A DNA stretch of 5,303 bases from Bacteroidia bacterium (GTDB lineage Bacteria > Bacteroidota > Bacteroidia > Bacteroidales > BM523). Position numbers and translations under genes: made by a program. Each line of letters starts with the position of its first letter. Positions within the stretch are counted from its first letter, which is position 1. The stretch is taken from contig JACQWN010000030.1 of the NCBI GenBank assembly GCA_016209245.1, forward strand, positions 1 through 5,303. Reading direction: 5' to 3'. Under the pieces are notes generated by a model. It worked only from the letters and a program-made list of their open reading frames with translations, ran no database searches and had not been told where the DNA came from. Shown here piece by piece: positions 1-5,303 of this stretch.

Positions 1-1815
1 GCCCGTGATTATTTTCTTCGGTGCTATGTGAGCGATCCCCGGTATATTGAATACCTTTTTTATCATGCTAAGATGCAAAAAATTTTAGGGGATTATGACC
101 AGGCGTTGCTCAATTTTATTGCCTTTAGTAGCCGGTACAGGGGAAGAGAGCTTAGAGATGCGGTCAATACCGAAATTCTGGGATGTCAAGAAGCTAAGAA
201 ATTAAAAGCCGACTCAATGAATGTAGTTATTACTCATTTACCGGATGAAATTAACAAAGGACATATTGAGCTTTCGCCATTGTTAAAAGATGAAAACACA
301 TTAATATATGCGTCTTTAAGGGAAGATGAATTAAAATATTACGACGATGAAGAAAAGAAGCCGGTAAGAAAATTTTATATTGCCAAAAATGAAGAAGGGA
401 AATGGGTCTATCAAAGTGAGCTTGAGGGGATAATCAATAATGAGGAATTTAATACCGGAAATGGTGCTTTCTCGCCTGACGGGATGAGATTTTATTTTTC
501 CCGTTGCAAGGTCAACTGGAAGAATAAAGTCCGTTGTGAGATTTATGTAAGCGAGGTTTCAGATAATATTTTTTCAGAGCCGGTAAAAGTTAATACTATT
601 AACGATCCAATATATTCTAGTACACAACCTACTGTCGGGCTTGATGTCAAAAAAGGCAGGGACATTTTATATTTTGCCTCGAACCGTCCAAGAGGGGAAG
701 GAGGTTATGATATTTGGTATTCGATATATGACCGTCAGAGTAACATATATAGCCGGCCTCAGAATGCGAGCAGGTTAAATACTTCCGGCGATGAAATTAC
801 ACCTTTTTATGATCTTTCATCACATAAAATTTATTTCAGCTCTGATGGTTGGCCCGGCTTAGGAGGCATGGATATTTTTGAAGCCATAGGCGAACAATCC
901 AAGTGGACTACCCCTGCGAATATTGGTTATCCGGTCAACACCAGCTTTGATGAACAATATTATATTATTTCAAAAAACAAAACAGATGGATTTTTTACAT
1001 CAAACCGTCCCGGTGGTAAACCCTTGCAAAATCCGACATGCTGCGACGACATTTACAGTGTAATTTATAAAGATAAAGTAATTCTTAATCTTTCAGGACG
1101 GGTTTATGGGATAGAGGGCGATTCATTACCGGAAAACGTTACTTCATCTATTGATTATATTAAAAAACATTTGCTTCAGGAAGCAGTTGTTACTTTAAAT
1201 CTTATTACAAAAGAATTTGCCGAGCCGGTAATAATTTCAACCGATACAACCAATGAAAAAGGGCAATACAATTTTGAGCTTGAAAACAACCGCGACTATC
1301 AACTGGTTACAAAAAAAGATGGCTATTTTCTTACCAAAATCAATTATTCTACAAGAAATGCAGATGTAACAAAGCGACAAATCAGCAAACCTATAGGTCT
1401 TAAAAAGATTTCCATGAAGCCAATTCGTTTACAAAACATATATTACCAATATGACAAATGGCATTTAACCGATGAAGCTAAAGAAACTATTGATACGACA
1501 TTGCTTATTATTCTGAACGATTTACCGGAGCTTATTGTAGAGATAAGCGCTCACACCGACAGTAAGGGCGACGAGGATTACAATGATAAGCTTTCGCAAA
1601 AAAGAGCTGAAAGCGTGGTGAGTTATTTAATAAGACAAGATATTGATAAAAAACGGCTTATAGCAAAAGGTTATGGCGAAGGCCATCCTATAGCCCCGAA
1701 TGAATTTGCCGATGGAACCGATAATCCTGATGGACGGACATTAAACAGAAGGACCGAGTTCAGAGTAATTGGCTCGACCGATGAAAAATCGGTGTTTTAT
1801 GTTAAAATTAAATAG
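1..1815 (+). CDS. TPR / PD40 propeller / OmpA-C envelope protein, PorE-like (5' end missing)
   Basis: The reading frame is open from the first base, so the true start lies upstream; the GTG at 28 is only the first internal start-like codon and is not supported as the start. Visible length is 604 residues, counted from base 1. In order: TPR-like helices at about 1-52 (KILGDYDQALLNF); a PD40/TolB-like beta-propeller at about 75-350, with FSPDGMRFYFSR (157-168), LYFASNRPRG (from 223), IYFSSDGWPGLGGMDIF (from 277) and FFTSNRPGG (from 332), closing with a CCDDIY motif; a carboxypeptidase-regulatory-like beta domain at about 362-478 (LSGRVYG, NEKGQYNF); and OmpA-C at about 480-592. In OmpA-C, Asp520 of HTD and Arg535 of LSQKRA sit 15 residues apart, as in the diaminopimelate-binding pair of OmpA, so peptidoglycan binding in the periplasm is likely. 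PorE of the type IX secretion system has this domain order, but so do many Bacteroidota paralogues, so no symbol is given. The stop is TAG at 1813-1815. Confidence 0.93.
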   Translation, partial: ARDYFLRCYVSDPRYIEYLFYHAKMQKILGDYDQALLNFIAFSSRYRGRELRDAVNTEILGCQEAKKLKADSMNVVITHLPDEINKGHIELSPLLKDENTLIYASLREDELKYYDDEEKKPVRKFYIAKNEEGKWVYQSELEGIINNEEFNTGNGAFSPDGMRFYFSRCKVNWKNKVRCEIYVSEVSDNIFSEPVKVNTINDPIYSSTQPTVGLDVKKGRDILYFASNRPRGEGGYDIWYSIYDRQSNIYSRPQNASRLNTSGDEITPFYDLSSHKIYFSSDGWPGLGGMDIFEAIGEQSKWTTPANIGYPVNTSFDEQYYIISKNKTDGFFTSNRPGGKPLQNPTCCDDIYSVIYKDKVILNLSGRVYGIEGDSLPENVTSSIDYIKKHLLQEAVVTLNLITKEFAEPVIISTDTTNEKGQYNFELENNRDYQLVTKKDGYFLTKINYSTRNADVTKRQISKPIGLKKISMKPIRLQNIYYQYDKWHLTDEAKETIDTTLLIILNDLPELIVEISAHTDSKGDEDYNDKLSQKRAESVVSYLIRQDIDKKRLIAKGYGEGHPIAPNEFADGTDNPDGRTLNRRTEFRVIGSTDEKSVFYVKIK

Positions 1816-1817
1816 CG

Positions 1818-2108
1818 ATAAGTCGAATTAAAATAATAATCCTGATAAATTTTATATGCTTATCATCTGAATATATCTATCGCCAGCCAATAAAAAATAT
1901 TCATAAACTTTCCCCAAAAGAGCTGAAAGAAGCAGCACAATATTACGAGAATATCAGTGATATTTATTCGGCAATAGAATGTTATTCAAGATATTATGAT
2001 AAAAAACCCCGGATAAATATTGCTTTAAAGCTTGCTGATTTGACTCCGAGTCACCCCGTGACATACCTGCTTTCAGGTATATTAATTACAAAGAAACAGG
2101 TATTTTAA
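1818..2108 (+). pseudogene. N-terminal remnant of a TPR/OmpA-type envelope protein, no normal start codon
   Basis: Frame 3 is open from 1812 to TAA at 2106-2108 but contains no ATG, GTG or TTG at its beginning. If the ATA at 1818 was once ATG, the product would begin ISRIKIIILINFICLSSE, a plausible signal peptide. It continues as TPR-like helices with SPKELKEAAQYYE, YSAIECYSRYYDKKP and INIALKLADL. In the family of the gene upstream, this kind of sequence lies just before a stretch like the ARDYFLRCYVSDP that opens the window, so the piece reads as the N-terminus of a relative. Family-like sequence ends at Leu (2040-2042); the remaining 22 codons are encoded by a palindrome cluster and AT-rich sequence and look accidental. 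It starts 2 bases after the upstream stop. A duplicated and decayed copy of the upstream gene is the preferred reading. A live small protein using a non-standard start (ATA, ATT at 1827 or CTG at 1842) is possible but less likely. Confidence 0.6.
2041..2080. repeat. Cluster of three small palindromes, REP-like
   Basis: Three inverted repeats are packed into 40 bases. TGACTCCGAGTCA (2041-2053) is a perfect odd palindrome. GTCAC-CCC-GTGAC (2050-2062) has a 5-bp stem and overlaps the first, so the two cannot fold together. ATACCTG-CTTT-CAGGTAT (2063-2080) has a perfect 7-bp stem and abuts the second. The cluster is more GC-rich than its surroundings and begins exactly where the protein-family similarity of the remnant stops. 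Such a composition resembles REP-type palindromes mobilised by REP-associated tyrosine transposases, but no transposase is in the window and copy number cannot be judged here. Confidence 0.5.
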
Positions 2109-2111
2109 TTA
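2074..2111. repeat. 15-bp imperfect direct repeat
   Basis: CAGGTATATTAATTA (2074-2088) recurs as CAGGTATTTTAATTA (2097-2111) with one mismatch and a 23-base period. The first copy includes the right arm of the 2063-2080 hairpin, so that hairpin's left arm could pair with either copy. It may be an insertion or slippage scar; the function is unknown. Confidence 0.5.
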
Positions 2112-2125
2112 TCAGAATATTATAT

Positions 2126-2133
2126 TACTTTTG
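2126..2133 (+). promoter_or_regulatory. Possible Bacteroidota -7 promoter element
   Basis: TACTTTTG matches the Bacteroidota sigma-ABfr -7 consensus TAnnTTTG exactly. No TTG is visible about 19-21 bases upstream for a -33 element. If used, it would give a leader of more than 200 nt for the gene starting at 2359, containing the whole 2168-2334 hairpin. In DNA this AT-rich a chance match is quite possible. Confidence 0.25.
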
Positions 2134-2167
2134 TAGATTATGAATCCTAAATTCAAGTAATTAATGC

Positions 2168-2334
2168 AACTATTTAGGTCAATGTTATTTCATACATATA
2201 TTATCCCAACGAAGTACGAATTTATTACGAACTTACGAATTACGAATTTGTCAACCACTAACCCTTTCGTAATTCGTAAATTCGTATTTTTTTTCGTACT
2301 TCGGTGAAATAATTACGTTTATACCTAAATAGTT
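2168..2334. repeat. Nested long inverted repeat, MITE-like hairpin element
   Basis: The outer arms AACTATTTAGGT (2168-2179) and ACCTAAATAGTT (2323-2334) are perfect 12-bp inverted repeats. Inside them TTATTTCA (2185-2192) pairs with TGAAATAA (2305-2312), then CGAAGTACGAA (2210-2220) pairs with TTCGTACTTCG (2293-2303), then 2226-2246 pairs with 2266-2286 at 20 of 21 positions (one C-A mismatch, 2232/2280). The loop is 2247-2265. TACGAA occurs four times on the left arm (2215, 2226, 2234, 2241) and TTCGTA four times on the right (2266, 2273, 2281, 2293). No protein is encoded and no clear target-site duplication was found. Terminal inverted repeats around a non-coding core suggest a non-autonomous mobile element; a structured RNA or a regulator-binding array are alternatives. 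Confidence 0.7.
2226..2294 (+). terminator. Possible intrinsic terminator (inner stem plus T8)
   Basis: The inner stem of the hairpin element (2226-2246 with 2266-2286, 19-base loop) is followed directly by eight T residues at 2287-2294, the layout of a rho-independent terminator on the plus strand. The stem is AT-rich, which lowers strength, but is long. If it works, it separates transcription of the upstream gene from the large repeat gene, and the latter must then use a promoter within about 64 bases of its ATG or depend on read-through. Confidence 0.4.
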
Positions 2335-2358
2335 ACTAAAAATTTAAATCTATAAAAT
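2335..2358 (+). promoter_or_regulatory. AT-rich translation-initiation region without Shine-Dalgarno
   Basis: The 24 bases before the ATG at 2359 are almost entirely A and T and hold no GGAGG-like sequence. This is usual for Bacteroidota, where A-rich and unstructured leaders replace the Shine-Dalgarno sequence. It supports 2359 as the start together with the signal peptide that follows immediately. Confidence 0.45.
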
Positions 2359-2415
2359 ATGAAAACTATTAATTTTATTACCGGCTTTTTATTCCTTGCA
2401 CTTTTTGTAAATGCA
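2359..2415 (+). other. Predicted Sec signal peptide of the repeat protein
   Basis: Residues 1-19 read MKTINFITGFLFLALFVNA: a lysine at position 2, a hydrophobic core rich in Ile, Phe and Leu, and a small-residue site V-N-A before Gly20. No lipobox cysteine is present, so signal peptidase I cleavage after Ala19 is expected. The first repeat domain starts almost at once after it. Confidence 0.85.
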
Positions 2416-5303
2416 GGGACTATAACAGTTACATCGCCCAACGGCACTGAAGTATGGGCAGGTTGTACATCACATACTATAACATGGACATGGTCAGGGG
2501 TATCGAACAATTACTCTATTGACTATTCTACAGACAGTGGCGCTACCTGGATTTCATTAACCAGCGGTCTGTACATTACTAACGGGCAGTATGAATGGAC
2601 TGTTCCAAACACTTCATCAACTTTATGCCTTGTCAGGGTGATGGACTCGAGTGAACCTGCTACTTATGATATTAGTAATGCGATTTTTTCAATTACGGCG
2701 CCATTAATTGTCACTTCGCCCAATGGCAGTGAAAGCTGGCAAGCAGGCACCACCAAAACCATCACATGGGTTGCAACCGGCACATCGAATTACTATGATA
2801 TTAAATATTCTGTTAATGCCGGTTCTTCATGGACAGATATAGCGACCAACAGCTATATTACAAGCAGTCAATATAGCTGGACAGTTCCAAATAACCCTTC
2901 TTCTTCATGCCTGGTTAAAATTTTGGACTACTACAATACTTCATGTATCGTTGACGTAAGCGACAATCTTTTTACTATTGCCCCGCCTACTCCTGTGATT
3001 ACAGTTACAAATCCCAATACTTCAACTACCTGGTACGTAGGAAGTTCTCAAACAATCACATGGACCAGCCAGTATGTCACTTCAAACACGCTGAAAATAG
3101 ATTATTCAACAAATAACGGAAGCACATGGATTCCTGTTGCTACAAATACTGAAAATGACGGTTCTTACTCATGGACAGTTCCGAATACACCTTCAACACA
3201 GTGTCTGGTAAAAATTACCGATTTAGGAAATCCCTCGACTTATGATGTCAGTAACAGTCTCTTTATTATAGCCGCGCCTTCAATTACTATTACTTCGCCT
3301 AATGGAGGCGAAGTATGGGCTACATGTTCATCGCATTATATAACATGGAATTCTTCAGGGGTATCAAATAATTATTCTATTGACTATTCTACCGACAGTT
3401 GTGCAACCTGGGTTTCAGTGACAAGTGGATTATATATTACAACCGGTCAGTATAACTGGACTATTCCAAATACGCCTTCTACGGTTTGTTTTGTAAGAGT
3501 AACAGATTCAGGCAATCCTTCGGCGACTGATATCAGCAATGCAAAATTCACTATAGTAATTAACACCGATATTGTCATTACTTCCCCGAATGGCGGTGAA
3601 AGCTGGCAGGGTAATTCCTCACATAATATTACATGGGCTACTGCTCCGACATCTACCCGCTGGGCTATTTATTATTCTATTAATAATGGCAGTACTTGGA
3701 CCACTATTACTTCAAACACTACTACTAAACCTTATGCATGGACAGTACCTAACAGTCCATCGGCTACATGCCTGATAAAAATTGTTGATTATAATAATAC
3801 TTGTATTTATGATATTAGCGATTCAGTTTTTACAATTATTCCACCTACTCCTTATATTACTGTAACTGCACCGAATACCGGTGTAACGCTTTATTCAGGA
3901 AATTCCACTAATATTACATGGAACAGTGGATACCTTACATCCAGCTTCGTTGTAATTGAGTATTCAACAAACAATGGCTCAACATGGAATACAATTGCAA
4001 GTGTTACAGAAAATGATGGCACTTATTCATGGACAGTCCCAAATACTCCGTCAACTCAATGCAAAGTAAGAATAAGCGAATATAATAATCCTTCAACTTA
4101 TGATGTAAGCGATGTAACTTTTACAATAGCCAATCCATATATAACTCTTACAGCTCCTAATGGCGGCGAAAACCTCACAGGTTGCTATTCAAAAACTATA
4201 ACATGGAATTCTGCGGGTGTTTCAGGCACTTTTACATTAAAATATTCTGTAAATAATGGTTCTTCATGGAGCAATATTGTTTCTTCCACAACCGGCAGCA
4301 GCTACAACTGGAGCGTATTACCAAATGTTTCATCTGCAAACTGCCTTGTAAAAATATATGATTATAATAATCAAGCGATAGCCGATTCAAGCGATGCTGT
4401 TTTTAACCTGAATCTGAATAGCGACATTATCATTACTAATCCGAACGGCGGAGAAACATGGGCTGTAGCTTCATCGCAAACTATTAACTGGACGTCAACA
4501 TCAACCAATTTTAATGTTTATTATTCCGTAAACAACGGTTCTACATGGAATACACTGACAACTAATACTTCTGTAAAAACATATAACTGGACAATTCCTA
4601 ATAACCCGTCAGCTAATTGCTTGATTAAGGTTGAAGATTATTCCAACACCTGTAAATACGATTTAAGCAATTCAACATTCACTATACCACCACCTACGCC
4701 TGTTTTGACTGTTACAAGCCCAAATACTGCCGTTACCTGGTATATCGGAAATAACTATAATATCACATGGTCAACCCAGTATGTTACTTCAAGTTATGTT
4801 ATAATTGAATATTCTGTAAATAATGGTTCAATATGGACTACTATTATCAATCCGACTGAAAATGATGGTACTTATTCCTGGAATGTTCCTAATGCACCAT
4901 CGGCACAATGCCTGATTAAAATAACGGCTTATGATAATCCTGCAATTACTGATATGAGCAATGTTAATTTCACTATTGCTATGCCTTATATAATTGTTAC
5001 CGCACCAATCGGCGGAGAAAGCTGGAAAGGTTGCTCTTCCAAATCCGTTACATGGACTTCAGCAGGTACTTCCGGTTATTATACTGTAAAATATACAACA
5101 AACGGCGGTTCTTCATGGACAACTTTAATAAGCAATACAACCAGCACAAGCTATACATGGAATCCGGTACCAAGCGTCAATTCCTCTGATTGCTATATCA
5201 AGGTTTACGATTATAATAATTCCGCTTATAAAGATTCAAGCGATGCGGCATTTACTCTTGTAAAAAATACAGATATTGCTGTCACGGCGCCTAATGGCAC
5301 CGA
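2359..5303 (+). CDS. Giant secreted protein of Kre9/KNH-like Ig-fold repeats (3' end missing)
   Basis: The frame from ATG 2359 is open to the window end, giving 981 codons and no stop. A Sec signal peptide (residues 1-19) is followed by tandem domains of about 95 residues. Conserved anchors of each domain are T-[SNA]-P-N-G-G-E-x-W (or PNTxxTWY in every third domain), I-T-W, Y-S-x-[ND]-x-G-S-x-W, Y-x-W-x-[VI]-P-N, C-x-[VI]-[KR]-[IV], and D-x-S-x-x-x-F-x-I. This is the pattern of the Kre9/KNH-type beta-sandwich family, common in exported bacterial proteins. Anchors fall at residues 25, 119, 217, 312, 408, 503, 598, 693, 786, 881 and 976. The protein should be exported and probably displayed on or released from the surface, acting as a stalk, adhesin or spacer. 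In Bacteroidota such proteins often end in a type IX sorting domain, but the C-terminus is outside the window. No catalytic domain is visible. The composition is rich in Ser, Thr, Asn and Tyr. Confidence 0.93.
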   Translation, partial: MKTINFITGFLFLALFVNAGTITVTSPNGTEVWAGCTSHTITWTWSGVSNNYSIDYSTDSGATWISLTSGLYITNGQYEWTVPNTSSTLCLVRVMDSSEPATYDISNAIFSITAPLIVTSPNGSESWQAGTTKTITWVATGTSNYYDIKYSVNAGSSWTDIATNSYITSSQYSWTVPNNPSSSCLVKILDYYNTSCIVDVSDNLFTIAPPTPVITVTNPNTSTTWYVGSSQTITWTSQYVTSNTLKIDYSTNNGSTWIPVATNTENDGSYSWTVPNTPSTQCLVKITDLGNPSTYDVSNSLFIIAAPSITITSPNGGEVWATCSSHYITWNSSGVSNNYSIDYSTDSCATWVSVTSGLYITTGQYNWTIPNTPSTVCFVRVTDSGNPSATDISNAKFTIVINTDIVITSPNGGESWQGNSSHNITWATAPTSTRWAIYYSINNGSTWTTITSNTTTKPYAWTVPNSPSATCLIKIVDYNNTCIYDISDSVFTIIPPTPYITVTAPNTGVTLYSGNSTNITWNSGYLTSSFVVIEYSTNNGSTWNTIASVTENDGTYSWTVPNTPSTQCKVRISEYNNPSTYDVSDVTFTIANPYITLTAPNGGENLTGCYSKTITWNSAGVSGTFTLKYSVNNGSSWSNIVSSTTGSSYNWSVLPNVSSANCLVKIYDYNNQAIADSSDAVFNLNLNSDIIITNPNGGETWAVASSQTINWTSTSTNFNVYYSVNNGSTWNTLTTNTSVKTYNWTIPNNPSANCLIKVEDYSNTCKYDLSNSTFTIPPPTPVLTVTSPNTAVTWYIGNNYNITWSTQYVTSSYVIIEYSVNNGSIWTTIINPTENDGTYSWNVPNAPSAQCLIKITAYDNPAITDMSNVNFTIAMPYIIVTAPIGGESWKGCSSKSVTWTSAGTSGYYTVKYTTNGGSSWTTLISNTTSTSYTWNPVPSVNSSDCYIKVYDYNNSAYKDSSDAAFTLVKNTDIAVTAPNGT
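2431..3291 (+). repeat. Three-domain cassette 1 (domains A1-B1-C1)
   Basis: A1 has its TSPNGTE anchor at 2431, B1 (TSPNGSE) at 2713 and C1 (TNPNTST) at 3007. A1 carries the Cys pair WAGC and LCLV. B1 carries CLVKI and NTSC and ends in the PPTP linker at 2983-2994. C1 has the class-specific TENDGSYSW motif and a single cysteine (TQCLV). Cassette length to the next A anchor is 861 bases. A1 ends in ITAPLIVTSP and lacks the NTDI-type linker that follows the later A domains. Confidence 0.85.
3292..4149 (+). repeat. Three-domain cassette 2 (domains A2-B2-C2)
   Basis: A2 anchor is at 3292, B2 at 3580 and C2 (TAPNTGV) at 3865; the cassette is 858 bases. A2 matches A1 at 47 of 62 residues over its GVSNNYS to DISNA stretch, the closest domain pair that I compared. 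A2 has the WATC and VCFV cysteines plus a third one in DSCATW. It is joined to B2 by VINTDI. B2 ends in PPTP at 3841-3852. C2 keeps TENDGTYSW and a single cysteine (TQCKV). Confidence 0.85.
4150..4998 (+). repeat. Three-domain cassette 3 (domains A3-B3-C3)
   Basis: A3 anchor is at 4150, B3 (TNPNGGE) at 4435 and C3 (TSPNTAV) at 4714; the cassette is 849 bases. A3 has the TGC and ANCLV cysteine pair and ends in DSSDAVF and a LNSDI linker. B3 has CLIKV and NTC and ends in PPTP at 4690-4701. C3 keeps TENDGTYSW and a single cysteine (AQCLI). Confidence 0.85.
4999..5303 (+). repeat. Start of cassette 4 (domain A4 complete, B4 beginning)
   Basis: A4 anchor TAPIGGE is at 4999 (Asn of the usual PNGGE replaced by Ile). 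It has the KGC and SDCYI cysteine pair, ends in DSSDAAF like A3, and is followed by the KNTDI linker and the opening TAPNGT of the next domain at 5284. The array therefore continues beyond the window in the expected A-to-B phase. Confidence 0.8.

Noticed and set aside
28..30. GTG as the start of the first gene
   Set aside because: The same frame continues upstream to base 1 with TPR-like residues (ARDYFLRCY), and the signal peptide expected of an OmpA-type envelope protein is missing, so the gene is simply cut by the window edge.
1851..1871. Lipobox at the start of the remnant (F-I-C)
   Set aside because: The residues before the cysteine are Asn-Phe-Ile, not the small Ala/Gly/Ser usually needed directly before it, so lipoprotein processing is not supported.
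1815..1883. GCGATA ... TATCGC and GATAAG ... CTTATC inverted repeats as a terminator of the first gene
   Set aside because: The arms are only 6 bases, the loops are tens of bases long and no T-run follows. Chance matches are expected in sequence this AT-rich.
2325..2510. Minus-strand open frame of 61 codons
   Set aside because: It lies across the hairpin arm, the leader and the signal peptide/first domain of the large plus-strand gene. It has no recognisable domain, and its residues are the reverse reading of the conserved repeat.
3572..3775. Plus-strand open frame of 67 codons in another frame of the repeat gene
   Set aside because: It is fully inside the well-conserved B2 domain. Its Leu- and His-rich product matches nothing recognised and is a frame shadow of repeated coding sequence.
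2431..5303. CRISPR or short tandem DNA repeat array
   Set aside because: The periodicity is about 285 bases, in frame, and diverged at silent sites. It is a protein-domain repeat, without identical direct repeats or spacers.

Overview
The window looks like a piece of a Bacteroidota genome. It is AT-rich, the visible start has no Shine-Dalgarno sequence, and a large OmpA-C/PD40/TPR envelope protein sits beside a giant secreted repeat protein, a mix typical of that phylum. All readable genes are on the plus strand and both large genes run off a window edge. No RNA gene, CRISPR array or transposase gene was seen.

Layout. Positions 1-1815 hold the C-terminal part of an envelope protein: TPR-like helices, a PD40 beta-propeller, a carboxypeptidase-regulatory-like beta domain and a peptidoglycan-binding OmpA-C domain, in that order. 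This is the domain order of PorE of the type IX secretion system, although many Bacteroidota paralogues share it. Positions 1818-2108 hold a short open stretch without a normal start codon. It reads like the N-terminus (signal peptide plus first TPR helices) of a protein of the same family, cut off abruptly where a cluster of small palindromes begins (2041-2080). It is best read as a gene remnant. Positions 2168-2334 hold a long nested inverted repeat (a MITE-like or hairpin element) containing four TACGAA and four TTCGTA words arranged symmetrically; its inner stem is followed by eight T residues and could terminate transcription.

Positions 2359-5303 are the first 981 codons of a very large gene with no stop in the window. 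It encodes a Sec signal peptide followed by ten complete and one starting ~95-residue beta-sandwich repeats of the Kre9/KNH-like 'SPNGGE-W ... ITW ... YSWTVPN' type. The repeats follow a strict period-three pattern, A-B-C-A-B-C-A-B-C-A-(B), with class-specific linkers, motifs and cysteine patterns. The ancestral duplicated unit was therefore probably a three-domain cassette of about 285 residues.

How they might fit together: the large repeat protein is exported and probably surface-exposed or released; the upstream protein anchors something to peptidoglycan and could belong to or resemble the export machinery. That link is inference from domain order and adjacency. The hairpin element and gene remnant between them argue against a simple operon. 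The most notable features are the three-domain super-repeat and the structured intergenic region, not a demonstrably new system.
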